DNA of 64,000 nucleotides from Pelomonas sp. Root1237 (GTDB taxonomy: Bacteria > Pseudomonadota > Gammaproteobacteria > Burkholderiales > Burkholderiaceae_C), in contig NZ_LMDK01000016.1 in assembly GCF_001425055.1 (NCBI RefSeq), positions 161,803-225,802 of the forward strand. Reading direction: 5' to 3'. This document shows, piece after piece, positions 54,590 to 62,840 of this stretch. Made by a program: the position numbers and the translations under genes. The number at the start of each line of letters is the position of its first letter. Position 1 is the stretch's first letter. The notes beneath the pieces are model-generated. The model saw nothing but the letters and a program-made list of their open reading frames with translations, was not told the DNA's origin and did no database searches.

Positions 54590-57398
54590 ACACGGAGACT
54601 TCCGGCCGGCGCGCCAGCACGGCAATCGGCGGCGCCCAACGCTCGCCGCGCGGCTTCTTGCTCGTCACCAGCGTGATCTCGCTGGGCTCAAACACCTCGA
54701 CGTTGTGCGTGATCGGCGTCGTCAGCAGGTATTGCGCGCGGGTCGAGCGCAGGAAGTGCCCGACGAGCTGGATGTTGCGCACGTCCAGGTGGGCGAAGGG
54801 TTCGTCGATGAAGACGAAGCCGCCCGGCGTCTCGTCGTCTTTCATCAGGCCCACGAGCAGGATCAGGCTCTTCAGCACCTGCTGGCCGCCCGACGCCTCG
54901 CCGTCGTTCAGCCCCACCTCGCCCTTGCCGTCGAAGTTGAACTTGACCTGCAGGCCGGCCTGGGCGAGCACGGTGTCGTCGTTGTCCAGGTGCGGCAGCA
55001 CGGCCTCGGCGGTAACGCCGGCCAGTTCGCCCAGCTCGGCGACGTTCTTCTTGTAGCGGCGCACGGTGGCGCGCATCACGTCGATGTAGCGCTCGCGGGC
55101 GTTGAAGGCGGCGATGCGGGCCAGCTCGTTGCTGGCGCGGCGATCGCTGAGCTGGGTGTCCTGCTCGTGCACCTGGGCCGACATGCGGGCGTGACGGTCC
55201 ACGACGCTGGCGTCGACCTCCCAGTGGCCGCCTTGCAGTTCCTGGTCGACGTGGTGGGCGCGGATCTCGGCCTGGCGGGCGTTCTCGAACTCGTCACGCA
55301 GCGCGGCCAGCGCGATGGCCGTGACCCAGGATTTGGGGAACTGGGCTTTCTGCGTGCGTGACTGGCGCGATGCCGTGCGCACAGCATCCCGCTTCGCCTC
55401 GTGCTCGCGCAGGCGGCCGGCTGCGGAGCCCTCACCGTCCTTCAGCGCGATCTGCGCGCCTTCATAGGCTTGCTCGCTGCGGGTCGAGTCGCGCAGCACG
55501 CGGTCGTGCTCGCTGTCGATCTGGCTCATGCGGGTGGACGCTTCGGCGCGCGCTTGGCGCAGCACCGGCAGGCGCGCGCGGGCTTCGGCGAATTCGTCGG
55601 AGCGTTCGCTCAATTCCTGCGCAGCCTTATGCCCAACGGCTGCGCGCTGCACGTCCTTGAACTGGCGTTCGACTTCCGCCTGCGCCTTGGCGATGCGGCT
55701 CAGCTCACCGTCCCAGCGGGCCAGCTCGGCCTCCAGCGCACCGCGGCGCGAGTCCACGGCCGACGCGCCGAACTGATGGTCGCGCGGCTCGACGAAGACG
55801 CTGCGGCCGCCGCGGCCGTCGCGGTAGTAGGCGTCGGTCGTGATCCATTCGCCGCCAGCCTTGGCGCCCTCTTCCGTCGACGTGACGCAGCGGATGCCGC
55901 CCAGCTGGCGCACCAGCCAGGTCGGCAGCGGCGCACTGACGTTCAGCGCCGCCAGCAGCGAGCCGGCCGGCGCCTGGCCTGCGGCCTGCGTGTCGGCGAC
56001 GACGTAGTGACGGTAGCGCTGCTTCGCCGCAATGTCGAAGGCGCGGCCTTCGTCGCTGCGGTGCTTCAGCACGACGACCCAGCGCGATGGGCGCAGCAGG
56101 CCTTCGGCGGCGGCGCGCCAGGTTTCGTCGGCGATGTCGACGCTGTCGGCAACGAGGTGGTGGGCGATGCCCGCGTCGTCCAGCGCGCGCTTCATCGGCG
56201 CGACCTCGGGCGGCGGCGGGGGCAGGCGCTTGCCGCTCAGCTCGCCCAATGCGGTCTGCGCGCGGGCGGCCTTGTCGCTGGCACGGGTGTAGTCGGCGCG
56301 CAGGCGCTCGCGTTCGCCGGCCAGTTCCTGCATGCGCGCCGTCAGCGCGGCGGCATCGGCCTCCACGTCGGCCAGCGCCTTCAGTTCGTCCTCACGCTTG
56401 ACCAAGGCCTCGGCGGGCCGCTCGGCTTCGCGCGCCGAGTCGAACGCGGCGCGGGCCTCGCGGCGTTCACCGTCCAGCGCCTTCATGCGCTCCTTGGCCG
56501 CTTCCTGCGCCGTGAACAGCCCGTGCAGCGCCGCGCGCTTCTCGCTCAGCGCCTTCACATCGCCCGACGCGAACAGGCGTTGGCGGTGCAGCTCGCGCGC
56601 ATCGCGGGTGACGCGCTCGCGGACCTCGCTCCAGCGCAGCACGGGCAACACCTCGGTGGCCAGGCGCTCGCGCTCCTGGATCTTGAGCTGGTACTGGCGG
56701 TGGCTGTTGACACGGTTGGCCAGGTCACTGAGCTGCGCCTGCGTGTGCGCCAGCTCGGCGCCGGCCTGCTCGACTTCCTTGCCCAGGTGCTGCTGGTGGC
56801 TGCGCGCCTGCTCGTAGCGGTCCAGCACCTCCTGGTCGCCGAACACCTCGAAGACGAGGCGCAGCAGCTCCTTTGGAGAAAGCTCGCAGAGCCGGTCGGT
56901 CTGGCCCTGCTCCAGCGCCAGCACGCGACCGATGGCGCGCGTGAGGCCGGCCGCTTCCAGCCGCTTCTTCCACGCCTCGATGCCCAGCCAGTCGCGGTCA
57001 CCTTTTTCGGCCAGTTGCTCGATCTCATGCGCACCGTCGAGGATGGTGTAGCGGCGCACCCAGTCGCCACCGTGGCGCTCGATGCGGCAGGCCAGCGTCA
57101 CTTGGTCGCCGTACAGCAGCGACGAAGCGAATGGCCGGCTGCTGTTCTGGCGCGAGCGCGGGCGGTTGTCCACCAGCGCGCGCAGCCAGGCCGTCTCGGC
57201 GTTGGCGTGCCGGGCGTAGGTCTTGTACGTGCGGCCGCCCGAGCACTCCAGGCCCAGCAGCGTGCGCATGGCGTCCAGCAGCGTGGTCTTGCCGGAGCCG
57301 TTGGGGCCGGCGATGGTGATGATGGCGCCGTCCAGCGGCAGCGTGACGCGCTGGCAGTAGTCCCAGTGCAGCAGTTCGAGCGATTGCAGGTGGAACAT
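54582..57398 (-). CDS. mksB: SMC-type ATPase of an MksFEB/JetABC-like condensin
   Basis: This 938-residue protein has Walker A at residues 31-38 (GPNGSGKT), long coiled-coil arms and a central globular hinge-like region at about residues 410-530. The C-terminal signature is EASGGQQVLKSLILLVG, Walker B is FVFIDEPFAHLD. The head-arm-hinge-arm-head plan and the size match MksB (JetC) rather than MukB or canonical SMC (about 1150-1500). It would bind and compact DNA with the two partner proteins. Whether it is for chromosome organisation or plasmid defence is open. Confidence 0.85.
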   Translation of the reverse strand: MFHLQSLELLHWDYCQRVTLPLDGAIITIAGPNGSGKTTLLDAMRTLLGLECSGGRTYKTYARHANAETAWLRALVDNRPRSRQNSSRPFASSLLYGDQVTLACRIERHGGDWVRRYTILDGAHEIEQLAEKGDRDWLGIEAWKKRLEAAGLTRAIGRVLALEQGQTDRLCELSPKELLRLVFEVFGDQEVLDRYEQARSHQQHLGKEVEQAGAELAHTQAQLSDLANRVNSHRQYQLKIQERERLATEVLPVLRWSEVRERVTRDARELHRQRLFASGDVKALSEKRAALHGLFTAQEAAKERMKALDGERREARAAFDSAREAERPAEALVKREDELKALADVEADAAALTARMQELAGERERLRADYTRASDKAARAQTALGELSGKRLPPPPPEVAPMKRALDDAGIAHHLVADSVDIADETWRAAAEGLLRPSRWVVVLKHRSDEGRAFDIAAKQRYRHYVVADTQAAGQAPAGSLLAALNVSAPLPTWLVRQLGGIRCVTSTEEGAKAGGEWITTDAYYRDGRGGRSVFVEPRDHQFGASAVDSRRGALEAELARWDGELSRIAKAQAEVERQFKDVQRAAVGHKAAQELSERSDEFAEARARLPVLRQARAEASTRMSQIDSEHDRVLRDSTRSEQAYEGAQIALKDGEGSAAGRLREHEAKRDAVRTASRQSRTQKAQFPKSWVTAIALAALRDEFENARQAEIRAHHVDQELQGGHWEVDASVVDRHARMSAQVHEQDTQLSDRRASNELARIAAFNARERYIDVMRATVRRYKKNVAELGELAGVTAEAVLPHLDNDDTVLAQAGLQVKFNFDGKGEVGLNDGEASGGQQVLKSLILLVGLMKDDETPGGFVFIDEPFAHLDVRNIQLVGHFLRSTRAQYLLTTPITHNVEVFEPSEITLVTSKKPRGERWAPPIAVLARRPEVSVYE

Positions 57399-58078
57399 CA
57401 GTCGTCGATATGTTGTTGTTCTTCTTCACGCGGCAGCGCGTGGCCGGCGCGCGCGAGCACGTCGCCCATGGCGCCATCGAGGATGCGCGGTGCCAGCAGG
57501 TCGTAGTCGATCAGCAGGTCCAGCAGCGGCCCCTCGGCGATGTCCTCGCCGCGCCGCGTGACGAAACCGTGGCGCTCCAGCAGCTTGAGGTTGGTGTCCA
57601 GCCGCAGCTTCTTGCCGAGCTGGTCGCCGAAGTCGGCCAGCAGGCTGCGGTAGCTGATCAGCGGCGCGACGCTGGCGGCCTGGGGCAGCGGTTTGTCGGC
57701 CGCGAACATCTCGCCCTGTCCGGCATGGATGGCGTCACTGCGCGCCACCTGGCGCTGGCGCTTCGGTAAAACGATCAGCGACCACAGCACGACAAGCAAG
57801 GCCACACCGTCGCGCGGCAGGTCGAGGTTGTTGTTGGCGGCCAGGCCCATCTCGCCGAACACGGCGCTTTCGGCCGGTCGCACGAGGGCGACGGCGATGT
57901 GGTCGGCGTGCACGTTGTCCACCACCTTGAGCCCGACGGCCCCGAGACGCTGGCCCAGCAGCGTCCACAGCTCGGTGTCGATCAACGCGCGGCGCACCAG
58001 CGGGTGGCTGCGCGGCAGCCAGCGCCGGGCCAGCAGTTGCGCCGCCAGTTGGGCGGCGTCGTCGAGAGGTTGGCTCAT
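57398..58078 (-). CDS. mksE: MksE/JetB-like KITE subunit of the SMC complex
   Basis: This 226-residue protein with winged-helix character has LARRWLPRSHPLVRRALIDT, FGEMGLAANNNLDLPRDGVA and LKLLERHGFVTRRGEDIAEG, typical of MksE. It overlaps both neighbours: its start with the MksF-like stop (4 bp) and its last base with the SMC ATG. KITE proteins bridge the kleisin and SMC heads. Confidence 0.8.
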   Translation of the reverse strand: MSQPLDDAAQLAAQLLARRWLPRSHPLVRRALIDTELWTLLGQRLGAVGLKVVDNVHADHIAVALVRPAESAVFGEMGLAANNNLDLPRDGVALLVVLWSLIVLPKRQRQVARSDAIHAGQGEMFAADKPLPQAASVAPLISYRSLLADFGDQLGKKLRLDTNLKLLERHGFVTRRGEDIAEGPLLDLLIDYDLLAPRILDGAMGDVLARAGHALPREEEQQHIDD

Positions 58079-59376
58079 GAAGAAGATTCAGGTGTGAGGA
58101 CGCCGCGGCTCATCCATTTGACGAACTCGTCGTCGACGGGGCCTTGTTCGGCGGACCAGCGCACGCTCCACGGCTGGCGGGCCATGTCGCCGGTGGCGCC
58201 CTTGAGGTGACGCGCCTGCGCGTCGCCCAGCAGTGGCAGCAGCTGGGCGCGGTAGGCGGCGCGGGCATAGCTGTCACCCAGCACGGCGGGTGACAGGTCG
58301 CGTTCGATGGGATCAGTGGCCGCCCAGGCCGTCAGCAACGCCTGCATCTGGTCCATGTCAGGCGGCAACTGCATGACAGCCAGCTCGCCCGTCGGCGCGG
58401 CCTGGCCTTGCGGCAGCGCGGCGATCTCGGCAGGCTTGGGGCGGTCGCGCTCGAACTCGGCCTCGGCCGTGTCGACGAGGTCGTGCTGCGACACGAGCAC
58501 GGGGTGCACCGGCCGCTCCCAGCCATCAGCCAGCAGTTTGGCGAGGTCGCCCTGGCTCTGCAGCCAGCGGCGAACATCGGTCGTCGTGATGCCGGTGGAG
58601 CCGAGCGTCACACGCTGGCGGTCGGCTTGCTGCAACGCGCGGTTGAACTGGCTGGCCATCGCCAGCAGCCGCGCCTGCGCCAGGCCCAGCTCGCGGGCCA
58701 GGCGCTCCAGACGGGCATCGCCGGCGGCTTCGGCCTGGGCAATGATGGCACCCAGCGCCTCGCCAGCTCGATCCACCAGCGTCAGCGCCTTCTCGAAACG
58801 GGTGCGTGCGCGGCGCAGCGCGAACTCGCTGCCGCTGGCGATGGCATCGGCAAACTCGTCGTACAGGCGTGAGAGTTGGGCCAGCAGATGCTGCAGTTGC
58901 GCAGGTTGCAAGGTGCCGAGCTGATGGGCGCCGGCCACGCCAGCCAGCAGCGAGGCCAGGTCGCCGTCGGGCGCCTGCTCCTGCGTCAGCGGCTGCAGCA
59001 GGCCCACGAGCTGCTGGGCCAGCGGCGTGACGGCATAGGTCTGCGCGGTCGCGTCCCAGGCCAGCAGGTCGGCCTCGCGCAGGCGCTTGAGCACGCTGTC
59101 CAGCACCTCGTCGCGCAGCACGTGGAAGGCCTGGTTCAAGGCCTCGCGGGTCAGGCGCGACTCGCGCAAAGCCAGCAGCTCGAAGAACACCCACAGCCGC
59201 AGCCGCGTGACGCCCGCCGGGCCCTGGAACAGCGCCCGCAGCGCGACCTGCAAGGCGTCCTGGCGTTCGAGCTGCCACCACAGCAGCGCATCCGCCGGCG
59301 CGGCGCCGTCGCGGAAGTAGTCCTCCACGCGATCGGGGCGCGCGGTGTCGTCGGTGTCCAGGGGTGTCGTCAACAT
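58075..59376 (-). CDS. mksF: MksF/JetA-like kleisin subunit of the SMC complex
   Basis: With the ATG at 59376 the protein has 433 residues. It starts the operon. The N-terminal winged helix (TRLRLWVFFELLALRESRLT) is followed by long helices and a C-terminal winged segment (DDEFVKWMSRGVL), as in JetA/MksF kleisins. Upstream in-frame codons run into the adjacent PEP-CTERM fragment and are not used. The family call rests on context and length as well as sequence. Confidence 0.8.
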   Translation of the reverse strand: MLTTPLDTDDTARPDRVEDYFRDGAAPADALLWWQLERQDALQVALRALFQGPAGVTRLRLWVFFELLALRESRLTREALNQAFHVLRDEVLDSVLKRLREADLLAWDATAQTYAVTPLAQQLVGLLQPLTQEQAPDGDLASLLAGVAGAHQLGTLQPAQLQHLLAQLSRLYDEFADAIASGSEFALRRARTRFEKALTLVDRAGEALGAIIAQAEAAGDARLERLARELGLAQARLLAMASQFNRALQQADRQRVTLGSTGITTTDVRRWLQSQGDLAKLLADGWERPVHPVLVSQHDLVDTAEAEFERDRPKPAEIAALPQGQAAPTGELAVMQLPPDMDQMQALLTAWAATDPIERDLSPAVLGDSYARAAYRAQLLPLLGDAQARHLKGATGDMARQPWSVRWSAEQGPVDDEFVKWMSRGVLTPESSS

Positions 59377-59461
59377 GGGGCGCGGATTATCGACGGGCCC
59401 TGAAGCCGCCAAATTAGGTGGTGTCGAGGGGTTTGACAGTCGACAGTCGCCGTCGGACAAG

Positions 59462-59701
59462 CTCATCACCAATTTCAATATCGACATCGGCTCGGCCCTG
59501 GGCACCAACGACGCTTTCGTCGGCTTCACGGCCGCGACCGGCTCGGGCTACCAGAACCACGACATCCTGAACTGGCGGCTGGCCAGCGACACCTCCATCA
59601 CCACCGATCCAGGCCGTCTGCCCGAGCCGGCCGACCTGGCGCTGCTGAGCCTGGCCGGCGTGACGGCCCTCGCAGCCTCCCGGCGTCGCCGCGGCGGCTG
59701 A
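59462..59701 (+). pseudogene. C-terminal fragment of an L-type lectin PEP-CTERM protein
   Basis: The frame reads GSALGTNDAFVGFTAATGSG, then YQNHDILNWRL, the C-terminal strands of legume-lectin-like domains. It is followed by LPEPADLALLSLAGVTALAA and RRRR, a PEP-CTERM signal (here LPEPA). Only about 79 residues are left; the N-terminal signal and most of the lectin are absent. It starts within 90 bp of the MksF gene, so the lectin gene was cut, perhaps when that operon was placed here. Confidence 0.75.
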
Positions 59702-59743
59702 CGTTCGGCTTTTGCGAACGCCGGCATCAAGCCGACTGAACCC

Positions 59744-59763
59744 AGGCCCGCGCAAGCGGGCCT
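59744..59763 (+). terminator. Hairpin before the dioxygenase gene
   Basis: AGGCCCGC (59744-59751) and GCGGGCCT (59756-59763) form a perfect 8-bp stem with loop GCAA, followed by AGTCTT. It could end transcripts from the lectin side, or lie in the leader of the downstream gene at 59770. Confidence 0.5.
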
Positions 59764-59769
59764 AGTCTT

Positions 59770-60576
59770 ATGGGCATGCAAACCCCTCGCCTGCCCAGCT
59801 TCTTCCTCTCCCACGGCGGCGGCCCCTGGCCGTTCATGGACGGCGACTACCGTCGCGCCCACGCCAGGCTTGAGACCTCGCTGCAAGCCCTACCGGCCAC
59901 ATTGCCGGCCAAGCCGAAGGCCATCCTGATGATCTCGGCCCACTGGGAAGAGGCCGCCTTCACTGTCATGACCTCGCCCGCACCGGGCATGCTCTACGAC
60001 TACGGCGGCTTCCCGGCCCACACCTACGAGGTGGTCTACCCGGCACCGGGCGATCCGGCGCTGGCCGAGCGTGTTGTCGCACTGATCCAGGCCGCCGGCC
60101 TGCCCGCCGCCCGCGACGCCCAACGCGGCTTCGACCACGGCGCCTTCTGCACGTTGGTACCGATGTACCCCGACGCCGAAGTGCCCGTCGTGCAGCTGTC
60201 GCTCAAGCGCGGCCTGAACCCGGTCGAACACATCGCGCTGGGCCGCGCCCTGGCGCCGCTGCGCGACGAAGGCGTGCTCATCCTCGGCAGCGGCTTCAGC
60301 TTCCACAACCTGCGCCTCTACGGCTCGGCCGGCCGTGAGCCGTCCGCCGCCTTTGATGCCTGGCTGCAGTCCACCCTGCCCTCTCCGGCCGGCCGTGCTG
60401 AGCGCCTGCAGGCCTGGGCCCAGGCACCCGCTGCCCGCCTGGCCCATCCGCGCGAGGAGCATCTGCTGCCGCTGATGGTGGCCGCCGGCGCGGCCGAGGG
60501 CGAGGCCGCCAGCTGCCACTATCACGAGACTGAATTCATGGGCGGCGTGACGGCGTCGAGTTTCCGCTTCGGATGA
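59770..60576 (+). CDS. DODA-type extradiol dioxygenase (LigB family)
   Basis: This 268-residue protein has the metal-site histidines of class III extradiol enzymes: His15 (LSHGGGPW), His58 (SAHWEE), His123 (FDHGAF) and His179 (FSFHNLRL). A late CHYHETEF is also conserved in YgiD/DODA. Members cleave aromatic diols or 4,5-DOPA. ATGs at 59770 and 59776 are both possible. Confidence 0.9.
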   Translation: MGMQTPRLPSFFLSHGGGPWPFMDGDYRRAHARLETSLQALPATLPAKPKAILMISAHWEEAAFTVMTSPAPGMLYDYGGFPAHTYEVVYPAPGDPALAERVVALIQAAGLPAARDAQRGFDHGAFCTLVPMYPDAEVPVVQLSLKRGLNPVEHIALGRALAPLRDEGVLILGSGFSFHNLRLYGSAGREPSAAFDAWLQSTLPSPAGRAERLQAWAQAPAARLAHPREEHLLPLMVAAGAAEGEAASCHYHETEFMGGVTASSFRFG

Positions 60577-60652
60577 CTCGCCGTGCAGGCCTGATCGCGA
60601 GGAGCGCCTGGGTGCTAGATTCGCCCACGCCGCTTCCTCGCCACAGGTCCTT

Positions 60653-61498
60653 ATGAAACCTCCTCACGTCCTTGCCCTGGCTTTTGCGTTCGCCGCCCTC
60701 CCCGCGTTCGCGGCGGACGCACCGAAACCCATCCGTGCCCTGCTCATCACCGGCGGCTGCTGCCACGACTACGGTGCGCAAAAGGACCTGCTGAAATCGG
60801 GCATTGAGGCGCGCGCGAACATCGTCGTGGATCAAATGCACAGCGACAACACCACCGGCAGCCCCCCGCTGCCCCTCTTCGGCAACCCCGACTACGCGCG
60901 TGGCTACGACGTGGTCATCCACGACGAGTGCGCAGCCGACCCGCGCGACCCCAGCTCGTTCAAAAGCGTCTTGAAACCCCATCTGGACGGCATGCCCGGC
61001 GTCAATCTGCACTGCGCGATGCACAGCTTTCGCTCTGGCGACTACACCCAGCCGGTAGCCCGCGGTGCGGACAACGCCCAGTGGTACGAATACGTCGGCC
61101 TGCAATCGACCGGCCACGGACCGCTCGAGCCCATCGCGATCACCTTCGTCGACAAGGATCACCCGATCACGAGGACGCTCGACGGTTGGACCACCGTCAA
61201 TGAGGAGCTCTACAACAACGTCCAGAGCCTCGATGGCAAAGCGCTCGCAAAGGGCAGGCAGATCGTCAAGCAAAGCAGGCGGCAGCCCGACGGCAGCGTG
61301 ACCGAAGAAGCACAGGCCGTCGAAACGGTCGTCGTCTGGACGAACGAATTCGGCCCGAAGAAGACGCGCGTGTTCAGCACCTCGCTCGGTCACACCACGG
61401 CCACCGTCGCTGACGCCCGCTATCTGGACCTGGTCACCCAAGGCATTCTCTGGGCCACCGGCAAAGTCGACCAACCCGGCTACGCCAAGAAGAAGTAA
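60653..61498 (+). CDS. ThuA-like domain protein, secreted (second copy)
   Basis: This 281-residue protein has a signal peptide ending PAFAADA. It has RALLITGGCCHDYGAQKDLL, YDVVIHDECAADPRDPSSFK, VNLHCAMHSFRSGDYTQ and TRVFSTSLGHTTATV, the ThuA signature. It differs from the copy at 7878 and is not a recent duplicate. Role in carbohydrate metabolism is inferred from the family name only. Confidence 0.88.
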   Translation: MKPPHVLALAFAFAALPAFAADAPKPIRALLITGGCCHDYGAQKDLLKSGIEARANIVVDQMHSDNTTGSPPLPLFGNPDYARGYDVVIHDECAADPRDPSSFKSVLKPHLDGMPGVNLHCAMHSFRSGDYTQPVARGADNAQWYEYVGLQSTGHGPLEPIAITFVDKDHPITRTLDGWTTVNEELYNNVQSLDGKALAKGRQIVKQSRRQPDGSVTEEAQAVETVVVWTNEFGPKKTRVFSTSLGHTTATVADARYLDLVTQGILWATGKVDQPGYAKKK

Positions 61499-61524
61499 GG
61501 CCACTCGCTGCTCCACTTCAAGCC

Positions 61525-62199
61525 ATGACGCAAGCCCTGATCGATGCCCTGGTTGCCTGCCACCGTGACGGCAGCCGCTTGAGTGCCGCCGACTGGACCC
61601 ACGCCGTACGTGACGAGGCCGATGCCTATGCCGTGCAAGACGGCATCGCCCGGGCGCTGGACTGGCGCTTCGACCGCTGGAAGTCCGGCGGCGCCAGCGC
61701 CCAGGGTCCGTTCAGCCATTCGCCAGTCAACCCCGTCCCCGGAACGTCACTGCTTGGCGTCGAGGCCGAGGTGGCGCTGCGCATTGACGCGGATGGGAGG
61801 GCGCAATCCATGTGCGTCGCTGTTGAACTGGTCGCCTCGCGCTGGCAGGAAGGGCTGGACGCGCCTGCCTTGCTGCGCATGGCCGACCACCAATCCAATG
61901 CCGGTCTGCTGCTCGGTGCCTGGCAACCCTATCGCCCGTTGCGGTGGGCTCAGCTCGAATGGCGTCTCAGCCTCGCCAGCCAGCCCGATGTCGTCCGCCG
62001 CGGCGGGCATTCCCTGGCCGATCCGGCCGCCGTATTGCCGGCCTGGTTGCGCCATGCCACGCGCCATGGCGCCACCTTGCCAGCCGGCACCATCGTGACG
62101 ACCGGCGCCTGGGGCGGGTTGCATCCGCTGACGGGTGCGGCCAGCGGCACGCTGGCCTTCGAGGGCCTGGGCGAACTCAGCTTTTCAGTAGCGGCGTGA
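61525..62199 (+). CDS. Fumarylacetoacetate hydrolase-fold protein (2-keto-4-pentenoate hydratase-like)
   Basis: This 224-residue protein is related in order of motifs to the MhpD-like protein at 26604: LLGVEAEVALRIDADG has the Glu pair and AGTIVTTGAWGG the C-terminal loop. It is shorter than the usual 260 residues. Its 3' end overlaps the convergent DUF1294 gene by 23 bp. Substrate unknown. Confidence 0.78.
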   Translation: MTQALIDALVACHRDGSRLSAADWTHAVRDEADAYAVQDGIARALDWRFDRWKSGGASAQGPFSHSPVNPVPGTSLLGVEAEVALRIDADGRAQSMCVAVELVASRWQEGLDAPALLRMADHQSNAGLLLGAWQPYRPLRWAQLEWRLSLASQPDVVRRGGHSLADPAAVLPAWLRHATRHGATLPAGTIVTTGAWGGLHPLTGAASGTLAFEGLGELSFSVAA

Positions 62200-62779
62200 A
62201 GATCGCAGCGAAGGCCGCGATGTTGAGGATCACCGTCAGCCAGTAGATGCGCCGGAACGACGGCTTCACGTTCTTGTGGTGCAGCAGTTGCTGGGCGAGC
62301 AACGCGCCCGGCCAGCCGCAGGCCAGCGACAGCCCATGCAGGGTCTTCTCGCCCACGCGCCAAGCTCCCTCCTGCCTGGCGGCCCGCTTGTCGAGCGCAT
62401 AGACGATGAAGGTCGCCATGCTCATGGCGGAATAGATGCCCCAGAGCCAATTCGGCAAGCCCCAGAGGAGATGGCAGGCCAGCACAAAGCCGGCAAAGGC
62501 CGGCACCAGCAGCAGCACACGGCTGCGATCGCGCGGCGCTGCGGGCGGCGGCGGCGCCTTGATAGGCCGCACGGCCAGCGCCCTCGGCTTGCCCTGGGCG
62601 TCAGAACCCGCATGGAAGCTCAATCGCTCACCCACCACCGGCCGCTGGGCGCGGGCAGTGAAGGCCTGGATGTGGACAAAGAGGCGGGCCGCGCCGCCAT
62701 CCGGCGCGATGAAGCCATAGCCCTTGGCGTCGTCCCACTGGATGAGGGTGCCGGTCTGTCTGTCGCTGAAACTGGTCAT
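62177..62779 (-). CDS. Cold-shock-domain and DUF1294 fusion protein
   Basis: This 200-residue protein starts with a cold-shock-like nucleic-acid-binding domain (GTLIQWDDAKGYGFIAPDGG, LFVHIQAF). A linker is followed by a DUF1294 membrane domain with three or four helices (SMATFIVYALDKRAARQEG, HGLSLACGWPGALLAQQLLH). This fusion is common in Proteobacteria. The role is unknown. Confidence 0.92.
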   Translation of the reverse strand: MTSFSDRQTGTLIQWDDAKGYGFIAPDGGAARLFVHIQAFTARAQRPVVGERLSFHAGSDAQGKPRALAVRPIKAPPPPAAPRDRSRVLLLVPAFAGFVLACHLLWGLPNWLWGIYSAMSMATFIVYALDKRAARQEGAWRVGEKTLHGLSLACGWPGALLAQQLLHHKNVKPSFRRIYWLTVILNIAAFAAIFTPLLKS

Positions 62780-62806
62780 AAAAAAAGGGCCCGCACAGCG
62801 GGCCCT
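62780..62806 (-). terminator. Rho-independent terminator of the RNA helicase gene
   Basis: AGGGCCCGC (62786-62794) and GCGGGCCCT (62798-62806) form a 9-bp stem with loop ACA. On the minus strand it is followed by a run of seven T (62780-62786). It is 35 bp after the helicase stop and ends at the start codon of the DUF1294 gene. Confidence 0.88.
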
Positions 62807-62840
62807 CCATCATCGCCGGGCGGCAGATGCCGCCGCGGGA

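Noticed and set aside
55401-57506. 700-codon plus-strand open frame opposite the SMC gene
   Set aside because: No motifs and biased composition; the minus strand has Walker A, signature and Walker B motifs.
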